Below, one piece after another: positions 7,376 to 13,806 of a stretch of 64,000 nt of DNA. The stretch comes from Bradyrhizobium viridifuturi. GTDB taxonomy: Bacteria > Pseudomonadota > Alphaproteobacteria > Rhizobiales > Xanthobacteraceae. Within the stretch, counting starts at the first letter, position 1. Every line of letters begins with the position of its first letter. Both the position numbers and the translations under genes were made by a program. Under the pieces are notes generated by a model that saw only the letters and a program-made list of their open reading frames with translations, did no database searches and was not told the origin of the DNA. Location of the stretch: contig NZ_LGTB01000001.1 in NCBI RefSeq assembly GCF_001238275.1, positions 248,001-312,000 of the forward strand. Reading direction: 5' to 3'.

Positions 7376-9079
7376 TCAATGCCGCGCCAGCAGCACCACG
7401 ATGACCAAAGCGAGGATCGCGCACAGCACCTTCCAGAAGGTCACGGGATCGCGGTCGTGCAGCGATTTGCGGGTGGTGACGGCGGGACCCGCCCAGGTCG
7501 CGCCGTTCTCCAGTTCGTGTGCGAACTCGATGGCGTCGCCGAAGCGCTGCGCGGGCTCGACGCTGAGCGCCTTGCCGATCACGGCATCGAGCCAGGCCGG
7601 CAGGTCCGGCCGGTAGCGTGACAGCGGTGCCGGCTTGCCGAAGCGCGGCCGCGAGAACGGCTCGATCTCGCCGAACGGATAATTCGCGGTGAACATGCGG
7701 TAGACCGTGACGCCGAGCGCGAACAGGTCGGAGGCCTCGTCGCCGGCCTTGCCGCCGAACAGCTCGGGCGCCATGTAGCTCGCGGTGCCCGGAATGTCCT
7801 CGGCGGGGAAATCCTCCAATAGCGGCACCCGCGCGACGCCGAGGTCGACGAGCCGCAGCCCGCCGTCCTTCGAGAGGATGACGTTATCGGGCTTGATGTC
7901 GCGGTGGATGATGCCGGCGCGGTGCAGGGCGGTGACCGCGCGCACCAGCTTGGTAGCGATCGCGATGCCGTCGGTCAGCGACAGCCGCGGCGCGCGGTTG
8001 AGCCGCTGCTCCAGCGTTTCGCCCTCATAGAGCGGCATCGCCGAATAGAGCCTGGTCTGGCGCTCCGCCGGCACCTCGATGATCTCGCCGATCCACAGGC
8101 TGCGCACGCGCGCGGCGACCCACGCCTCGCGCACGAAGGCGAGGCGGTAGGAGCCTTCGCTCGCGACTCGCGGATGCGGGAATTTCAGCACCACCTCGCG
8201 GCCGGCGCGCTTGTCGACAGCCTTGAACAGGCGGCTGTAGCGTCCGTCGGACAGCACGTCGCCGAGCGCGAAGTCGTCGATCGTGTCGCCGCTGTCAGGC
8301 AAATCGAGGATCGGCAGCGTCGCGATCGCGTGGGTGAGATCGTCGCGATCCGCCGGCGGCAGGTCGACGACGTCGAGCACCAGCGCGGTCGTGTTGTCGC
8401 TGCTGCCGGCCGCGAGCGCGGCATCGACGATGCTGCGCGCCGATTCGTCGGGCGGCGTGCGTTCCTCCAACAGGTGCTGAAGTCGGGAATCGCCGAGCGC
8501 GCCATGAACCCCGTCGCTGCAGACCAAGAGACGATCATGCTGCCGGAGCCCGACCGAGGTGTAGTCGAAGCGGGCGAACTCCTCGAAGCCGATGGCGCGG
8601 TTGAGCATGTGGGCGAGATCGCCGCGGCCGGCGATATGGTCCTGCGTCATCCGTTCCAGCCGTCCGTCGCTCAGCCGGTAGGCGCGGGTGTCGCCGATAT
8701 GGATCACATGGCATTGCCGCCGCGACAGGATGATCGAGGAGAACGCGCAAGCCATGCCGCTGCGCGCGGCATCGACCCGGCCTTGGCCATAGATCCAGCT
8801 GTTGGCGGCTTCCAGCGCCCGCGCCGCGCGGCGGCGGACCCCGAGCGTCTCGGGTAGCGAATAATAGGCGTCGATGAAGCTGCGGACCGCGACCTCCGCG
8901 GCCTCGCGTCCGCCCTTGTGGCCGCCGACGCCATCGGCGACCGCAGCCACGACATCGCGATGCAGCGTGCCCGGCTGGCCGAGGCAGGCCGCGACATAAT
9001 CCTCATTGGCGGCGCGCTTGCCGGTCTCGCTGGCGAAGCCGACGCGAACGCCCAAGTCCGGTTGTGCGCCGTTCGCCAC
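7376..9079 (-). CDS. Bifunctional PP2C phosphatase / Ser-Thr protein kinase, membrane-anchored
   Basis: 567 residues in two enzymatic halves. Residues about 1-240 are a PP2C/SpoIIE-like phosphatase: RAANEDYVAA, VADGVGGHKGG, IGDTRAYRL, CSDGVHG and SSDNTTALV supply the metal-binding aspartates. Residues about 265-525 are a Hanks-type kinase: a glycine-rich loop, VVLKF (ATP lysine), HRDIKPDNVIL (catalytic loop), DLGVAR (DFG variant) and GTASYMAPE (activation/APE). A hydrophobic C-terminal helix (about 545-564) should anchor it in the inner membrane with both domains in the cytoplasm. It lies 33 bp behind the nitrate transporter on the same strand. A protein of this type between nitrate transporter and nirB is also known from Pseudomonas, so it probably modulates nitrate uptake or reduction; targets are unknown. 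Confidence 0.88.
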   Translation of the reverse strand: MANGAQPDLGVRVGFASETGKRAANEDYVAACLGQPGTLHRDVVAAVADGVGGHKGGREAAEVAVRSFIDAYYSLPETLGVRRRAARALEAANSWIYGQGRVDAARSGMACAFSSIILSRRQCHVIHIGDTRAYRLSDGRLERMTQDHIAGRGDLAHMLNRAIGFEEFARFDYTSVGLRQHDRLLVCSDGVHGALGDSRLQHLLEERTPPDESARSIVDAALAAGSSDNTTALVLDVVDLPPADRDDLTHAIATLPILDLPDSGDTIDDFALGDVLSDGRYSRLFKAVDKRAGREVVLKFPHPRVASEGSYRLAFVREAWVAARVRSLWIGEIIEVPAERQTRLYSAMPLYEGETLEQRLNRAPRLSLTDGIAIATKLVRAVTALHRAGIIHRDIKPDNVILSKDGGLRLVDLGVARVPLLEDFPAEDIPGTASYMAPELFGGKAGDEASDLFALGVTVYRMFTANYPFGEIEPFSRPRFGKPAPLSRYRPDLPAWLDAVIGKALSVEPAQRFGDAIEFAHELENGATWAGPAVTTRKSLHDRDPVTFWKVLCAILALVIVVLLARH

Positions 9080-9112
9080 GTCCGAGCTATCCTCTCCCGA
9101 GGGAGCGGGCGA

Positions 9113-10372
9113 TCAGACGCGCGCTCCCGACACCGCGCCCCAGGTGGTGCGCCAGCGGACCTTGACCATGGCAAGTCCGATGAAGCCAAGCAACGCCAGC
9201 GCGCCGAAGAACAGGAAGCCGGCGCCGAAGCCGCCGGTCATGCCCTTGGCATAGCCGAGCGTCTGGGCGAGGAAGAAGCCGCCGACGCCGCCGGCGCAGC
9301 CGACGAGCCCGGTCATCAGGCCGATCTCGTGACGGAAGCGCAACGGGATCAGCTGGAACACCGCGCCGTTGCCCATGCCGAGTGCCAGCACGCCGATCGA
9401 GAACAGCAGCACCGAGATCCAGGCGATGCGCGGCAACTCGGTCAGCGCCCAGCCACCCGGCGTCGCCGCCACTGGGCCTTCGGGCATGAAGGCGATCACG
9501 ACATAGGCGGCGACGACGACGCCGAACAGGATCGAGAGCGAACGAATGCCGCCGATGCGGTCGGCAATCATGCCGCCGACGGGGCGGAATCCCGAGCCGA
9601 AGGCGACTATCAGTGCGACCAGCATGCCGGCGGCGACGCCGGAGACATGATACTGCACGGTGAAATAGAGCGGCAGCGCGTTGGCGAGGCCGACGAAGCC
9701 GCCGAAGGTGATGAAGTAGAAGAACATGAACCAGCGGGTGTCGGAGTCCTTCAACAGCGTGCCATAGGCCTTCAGCGAAATCGGCTTGCGCTCGCCCGGC
9801 GCGTCCTTGGCGGCGAATGCGTAATAGGCAAGCACCATCAGCATCGGAATCAGCAGGCATCCGAACACGGCCTGCCAGCCCCAATGCTCGGCGATGGACG
9901 GGGCAAGCAGCGTGTCGAGCACGACACCCATATTGCCGGCGCCGGCGATGCCCATCACCACGCCCTGATATTGCGGCGGATACCAGCGGCTGGCCTGGGG
10001 CAGGGCGACGGCGAAGGAAGCGCCGCCGACGCCGAGCGCAAGCCCGAACAACTCGATCGCAAGCTTGCTGGTCAGCCCGAAATGCCAGACCGAAGCGGTC
10101 GCCCCGATCACGACGAGCTGGGCGATGATGCCGGTGCGCTTGGCGCCGATGATGTCGGCGAGAATGCCCATCGGCACGCGCAACAGCGCGCCGGCGAGCA
10201 CCGGGATGGCGACCAGAGTGAACTTCTCGTTCACCGCCAGATTCATGTCGCGTGCGATGTAGACGATCAGCGGCCCGAGCGCGACCCACGCCATGAAACT
10301 GATGTCGAAGTACAGGAACGCGGCGAGCAGTGTCGGCCAGTGGCCGGCCTTCTTGAACTCGGCTAGCTTCAT
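9113..10372 (-). CDS. narK: NarK/NasA-type MFS nitrate/nitrite transporter
   Basis: 419 residues with about twelve hydrophobic helices. Nitrate-nitrite porter signatures are visible twice: GVGGASFAVALPQ with SRWYPPQYQG and GIAGAGNMG in the first half, and GMGNGAVFQLIPLRF with GLVGCAGGVGGFFL in the second. The arginine after PVLAGALLRVP in helix 2 and the one in LIPLRFRHEIG (helix 8) are the expected anion-binding residues. Start ATG at 10372 gives the usual short cytoplasmic N-terminus; the frame is open further upstream, but that part looks non-coding. It brings nitrate in for the NasA/NirBD pathway encoded divergently. A consensus sigma-54 promoter lies about 130 bp upstream, and the kinase/phosphatase gene follows in the same operon. 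Confidence 0.92.
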   Translation of the reverse strand: MKLAEFKKAGHWPTLLAAFLYFDISFMAWVALGPLIVYIARDMNLAVNEKFTLVAIPVLAGALLRVPMGILADIIGAKRTGIIAQLVVIGATASVWHFGLTSKLAIELFGLALGVGGASFAVALPQASRWYPPQYQGVVMGIAGAGNMGVVLDTLLAPSIAEHWGWQAVFGCLLIPMLMVLAYYAFAAKDAPGERKPISLKAYGTLLKDSDTRWFMFFYFITFGGFVGLANALPLYFTVQYHVSGVAAGMLVALIVAFGSGFRPVGGMIADRIGGIRSLSILFGVVVAAYVVIAFMPEGPVAATPGGWALTELPRIAWISVLLFSIGVLALGMGNGAVFQLIPLRFRHEIGLMTGLVGCAGGVGGFFLAQTLGYAKGMTGGFGAGFLFFGALALLGFIGLAMVKVRWRTTWGAVSGARV

Positions 10373-10503
10373 CGCAATCGTCTCGCGGTGATGCGGCGGA
10401 GACCGCCACAGACGTGCGGCGATCCCAGGCGCAGACAAATCGAATGTGGGTGAAAGCGTGAGCGCGCTCGTCGTTGAGACGCACTCCGTCAACAGATGAA
10501 GTC

Positions 10504-10519
10504 AGCAATTCCCGTGCCA
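10504..10519 (-). promoter_or_regulatory. Sigma-54 promoter for narK-kinase operon
   Basis: Read on the minus strand the site is TGGCACGGGAATTGCT, a perfect match to the sigma-54 consensus TGGCACGnnnnTTGCW with the correct GG-N10-GC spacing. The predicted start of transcription is near 10493, leaving a leader of about 120 nt before the narK ATG at 10372. Nitrogen-limitation control through NtrC is the usual partner of such promoters in assimilatory nitrate operons. Confidence 0.8.
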
Positions 10520-10654
10520 GCGAATCGTCGGCACCGCTTTGCCTTGCAGTCGCAAGGCGTTGCCGCGAGATCGCGAACCACGTTCGGCGACCGGAATTGG
10601 CGTGGCTCGCAGCAAGTGCCGCCGCGCAAACGCGCAGGCTGATGCTTTCTTGTG

Positions 10655-10685
10655 CGATGCGCCATCGGGAAGCGATGGCGCATCG
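10655..10685. promoter_or_regulatory. 13-bp inverted repeat, candidate enhancer (NtrC-like) site
   Basis: CGATGCGCCATCG at 10655-10667 is the exact reverse complement of CGATGGCGCATCG at 10673-10685, with a 5-nt spacer. It lies about 140 bp upstream of the minus-strand sigma-54 promoter and about 165 bp upstream of the plus-strand one, a typical enhancer distance for both. The half-sites TGCGCCA/TGGCGCA resemble NtrC half-sites (TGCACYA/TRGTGCA), but the spacing is wider than the classical 17-bp site. It could alternatively form an RNA hairpin. Confidence 0.4.
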
Positions 10686-10848
10686 ATCGCGGGCCCGCCA
10701 TCGTCAACGCTGACGTCGATGCTGTGATGCACAAGAGATCATCGGCTTGGCTAAAAAATCGGCCGGCAATCTCGGTGGCGCATCATCAGGCTGATTCGAT
10801 GTTGCCGAAAACCGATTGATCTTGCAGCAAAATTTGCCCGCGGCGAGT

Positions 10849-10864
10849 TGGCACGCGTTTTGAA
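10849..10864 (+). promoter_or_regulatory. Sigma-54-like promoter for nirBD-nasA
   Basis: TGGCACGCGTTTTGAA matches TGGCACGnnnnTTGCW at every position but one (A for C in the -12 box). The -24 box is perfect and the spacing is right. The predicted start is near 10875, about 136 nt before the nirB ATG. The weaker -12 box suggests a weaker or more tightly regulated promoter than the divergent narK one. Confidence 0.65.
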
Positions 10865-11010
10865 TATCAATCGATAACGGAACATCGATCGTCATTGAGG
10901 ACGGTCTGCGCCCGCGGCTGGGCTTCCTAACAACTCCAAACCTTTATCGGTGTCGATCGACGACGCGCGTCGCGTCGCTGGAGGCCGCCGTCGGAATTGA
11001 AAGGCAGACC

Positions 11011-13470
11011 ATGCTCGACAAAGTGACCAAGCGGAAGCTGGTGGTGATCGGTAACGGGATGGCCGGCATCCGCACCGTGGAGGCGCTGCTCGAACGCGCG
11101 CCCGATCTCTACGACATCACGGTGTTCGGCTCCGAGCCGTACGGCAATTACAACCGCATCCTGCTGTCGCCGGTGCTCGCCGGCGAGAAGACCGTCGACG
11201 ACATCATGCTCAACACCGTCGATTGGTACGAGGACAACAACATCACGCTGCGCAAGGGTGAGACGATCAGCATGATCGATCGCCGCACCTGCGAGGTCGT
11301 CACCGATGCCGGCGATCGCGTTCCCTACGACCGCCTGCTGATCGCGACGGGCTCAAACCCGATCATGCTGCCGCTGCCCGGCAAGGAGCTGCCCGGCGTG
11401 ATCGGCTTCCGCGACATCTACGATGTCGATCGCATGATCAAGGCCTCGACCGACTATCGCAACGCGGTGGTGATCGGCGGCGGTCTGCTCGGCCTTGAAG
11501 CCGCCAACGGGCTGATGAAGCGCGGCATGAACGTCACTGTCGTGCATCTGCTCGACACCCTGATGGAGCGCCAGCTCGATCCGGTGGCCGGCGGCCTGTT
11601 GCGCAAGTCGCTGGAAGAGCGGGGCATGGTGTTCAAGATGCCGGCGCAGACCCAGGCGATCCTGGGCGAGGACCGCGTCACCGGCGTGCGCTTCGGCGAC
11701 GGCACCGAGCTGCCGGCCGACCTCGTGGTGATGGCCGTCGGCATCCGCCCGAACTTCGAGCTCGCCAAGAAGGCGGGGCTCTATTGCGAGCGCGGCATCG
11801 TCGTCTCCGACACCATGCAGACCTATGACGGCCGCATCTATGCGGTCGGCGAATGCGTGCAGCACCGCCGCCAGACCTACGGTCTCGTCGCGCCGCTGTT
11901 CGATCAGGCCAAGGTCTGCGCCAACCATCTCGCGATGAAGGGCTTTGCCACCTATGACGGCTCGGTCACCTCGACCAAGCTGAAGGTCACCGGCATCGAC
12001 CTGTTCTCGGCCGGCGACTTTGCGCCGGGACCGGACAAGGAGGAGATCGTGCTGCAGGACGCCAACCGCGGCGTCTACAAGCGCATTATCCTGAAGGACA
12101 AGAAGATCGTCGGCGCCGTGCTCTACGGCGACACCATCGACGGTCCCTGGTACTTCCAGCATCTGCGCGACGGCACCGACGTGTCGCATATGCGCGAGCG
12201 TCTGGTGTTCGGCGCCGCCAATCTCGGCGACGGCGGCGTCAGCGGCCAGAACTCGGTGGCTGCGATGAGCGACGAGACCGAGATCTGCGGCTGCAACGGC
12301 GTCTGCAAGGGCGCGATCGTCAAGGCGATCTCGGACAAGAAGCTGTTCACCCTCGACGACGTCCGAGCCCATACCAAGGCGTCGTCGTCCTGCGGGTCCT
12401 GCACCGGCCTCGTCGAGCAGGTTCTGGCGTTCACGCTCGGCGGCGACTATTCGGCGGCGCCGAAGGTCAAGCCGCTGTGCAAGTGCACCGATCACAGCCA
12501 TGACGACGTCCGCCGCGTCATCGTCGAGCAGCAGCTCAAGACCATTCCGGCCGTGATGCGCTTCATGGAGTGGAAGACGCTGAACGGTTGCCATTCCTGC
12601 CGTCCGGCGCTGAACTACTATCTGCTCGCGACCTGGCCCGGCGAATATCGCGACGACCAGCAGTCGCGCTTCATCAACGAGCGCGTCCACGCCAACATCC
12701 AGAAGGACGGCACCTATTCGGTGGTGCCGCGGATGTGGGGCGGCGTTACCACGCCGAGCGAGCTGCGCGCCATCGCCGACGTCGCTGAGAAGTTCAATAT
12801 CCCGACGGTGAAGGTCACCGGCGGCCAGCGCATCGACCTGCTCGGCGTCAAGAAGGAGGACCTGCCGGCGGTGTGGGCCGATCTCAACGACGCCGGCATG
12901 GTGTCCGGCCACGCCTACGCCAAGGGCCTGCGCACGGTGAAGACCTGCGTCGGCTCGGAGTGGTGCCGGTTCGGCACCCAGGATTCCACCGGCCTCGGCG
13001 TCAAGCTCGAGAAGTTCATGTGGGGCTCGTGGACGCCGGCCAAGGTCAAGCTCGGCGTTTCCGGCTGCCCGCGCAACTGCGCGGAGGCGACCTGCAAGGA
13101 CGTCGGCGTGGTCTGCGTCGATTCCGGCTACGAGATCCATTTCGCCGGCGCCGCGGGCCTGCACATCAAAGGCACCGAGTTCCTGACCAAGGTCGAGACC
13201 GAGGACGAGACGCTCGAGGTGATCGTGGCGCTGACCCAGCTCTACCGCGAGGAAGGCTGGTATCTCGAGCGCATGTACAAATGGTGCGATCGCGTCGGTC
13301 TCGAACAGATCAGGAAGCGGGTGGTCGACGACGTCGCGAACCGCAAGGCGCTGTTCGCCCGCTTTGCCCATTCGCAGCAGTTCGCGCAGACCGATCCGTG
13401 GGCCGAGCGCGCCAGCCGCGGCGTCGACCGCAACGAGTTCGCTCCTCTCGCCGAATTGGAACTCGCATGA
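11011..13470 (+). CDS. nirB: Assimilatory nitrite reductase (NAD(P)H), large subunit
   Basis: 819 residues, the usual length for NirB, which reduces nitrite to ammonium in the cytoplasm with NAD(P)H. Domains in order: FAD-binding (VVIGNGMAGIRTVEAL at about 11-26), NAD(P)H-binding (VVIGGGLLGLEAANG at about 151), a BFD-like [2Fe-2S] domain (CGCNGVCKGAI near residue 430, SSCGSCTGLV near 463), then the sirohaem/[4Fe-4S] nitrite reductase module with Cys646, Cys652, Cys686 and Cys690 (TCVGSEWCRFG and SGCPRNCAEA) as cluster ligands. It is translationally coupled to nirD by an ATGA overlap and heads the operon behind the sigma-54-like promoter. Confidence 0.96.
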   Translation: MLDKVTKRKLVVIGNGMAGIRTVEALLERAPDLYDITVFGSEPYGNYNRILLSPVLAGEKTVDDIMLNTVDWYEDNNITLRKGETISMIDRRTCEVVTDAGDRVPYDRLLIATGSNPIMLPLPGKELPGVIGFRDIYDVDRMIKASTDYRNAVVIGGGLLGLEAANGLMKRGMNVTVVHLLDTLMERQLDPVAGGLLRKSLEERGMVFKMPAQTQAILGEDRVTGVRFGDGTELPADLVVMAVGIRPNFELAKKAGLYCERGIVVSDTMQTYDGRIYAVGECVQHRRQTYGLVAPLFDQAKVCANHLAMKGFATYDGSVTSTKLKVTGIDLFSAGDFAPGPDKEEIVLQDANRGVYKRIILKDKKIVGAVLYGDTIDGPWYFQHLRDGTDVSHMRERLVFGAANLGDGGVSGQNSVAAMSDETEICGCNGVCKGAIVKAISDKKLFTLDDVRAHTKASSSCGSCTGLVEQVLAFTLGGDYSAAPKVKPLCKCTDHSHDDVRRVIVEQQLKTIPAVMRFMEWKTLNGCHSCRPALNYYLLATWPGEYRDDQQSRFINERVHANIQKDGTYSVVPRMWGGVTTPSELRAIADVAEKFNIPTVKVTGGQRIDLLGVKKEDLPAVWADLNDAGMVSGHAYAKGLRTVKTCVGSEWCRFGTQDSTGLGVKLEKFMWGSWTPAKVKLGVSGCPRNCAEATCKDVGVVCVDSGYEIHFAGAAGLHIKGTEFLTKVETEDETLEVIVALTQLYREEGWYLERMYKWCDRVGLEQIRKRVVDDVANRKALFARFAHSQQFAQTDPWAERASRGVDRNEFAPLAELELA

Positions 13471-13796
13471 CCAACTGGATCGAAATCGGCGCACTCGACG
13501 ACATTCCGCGGCTCGGCTCGCGCGTGGTGCGCACACCGGGCGGCAACATCGCGGTGTTCCGGACCGAGAGCGACGAGGTGTTCGCGCTCGACGACCGCTG
13601 CCCGCACAAGGGCGGGCCGCTGTCGCAGGGCATCGTGCACAACAAGCGCGTCACCTGTCCGCTGCATAATTTCGTCATCGAATTGGCGAGCGGGCAGGCG
13701 GTCGCGCCCGACGAGGGCTGCACCCATACCCATCCGGCCAAGGTCGAGAACGGCATTGTCTGGTTGTCGGTGCGGCAGGCGGCCGCGGTGAGCTGA
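13467..13796 (+). CDS. nirD: Nitrite reductase small subunit, Rieske-type
   Basis: 109 residues starting at ATG 13467, four bases inside the nirB stop. It carries a Rieske-like [2Fe-2S] pattern: CPHKGGPLS (Cys-x-His) and, 17 residues on, CPLHNF (Cys-x2-His), so the full ligand set is present; many NirD proteins have lost these residues, so this is a cluster-carrying version. NirD associates with NirB and is needed for nitrite reductase activity. It is followed after 10 bp by the nitrate reductase gene, indicating a single transcript. Confidence 0.95.
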   Translation: MTNWIEIGALDDIPRLGSRVVRTPGGNIAVFRTESDEVFALDDRCPHKGGPLSQGIVHNKRVTCPLHNFVIELASGQAVAPDEGCTHTHPAKVENGIVWLSVRQAAAVS

Positions 13797-13806
13797 GCGT
13801 CAGGCA

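Larger units (their letters stand above)
10373..11010. other. Divergent control region between narK and nirB
   Basis: This 638-bp stretch has no credible gene. It holds two outward-facing sigma-54-type promoters (minus strand 10504-10519, plus strand 10849-10864), a 13-bp perfect inverted repeat between them (10655-10685), and about 120-140 nt untranslated leaders on each side. The nirB leader (about 10875-11010) contains short GC-rich dyads (GCCC/GGGC around 10909-10922 and CGACGCGCGTCG around 10960), which could fold. In Bradyrhizobium, NasT acts by antitermination on nitrate-operon leaders, but no convincing ANTAR-type pair of hexaloop hairpins was recognised here. Confidence 0.6.

Noticed and set aside
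10875..11010. NasT-type (ANTAR) tandem hairpin leader before nirB
   Set aside because: Short dyads exist, including a 6-nt loop GCGGCT in GCCC/GGGC, but the expected A at position 1 of the loop and a paired second hairpin with a terminator were not found.
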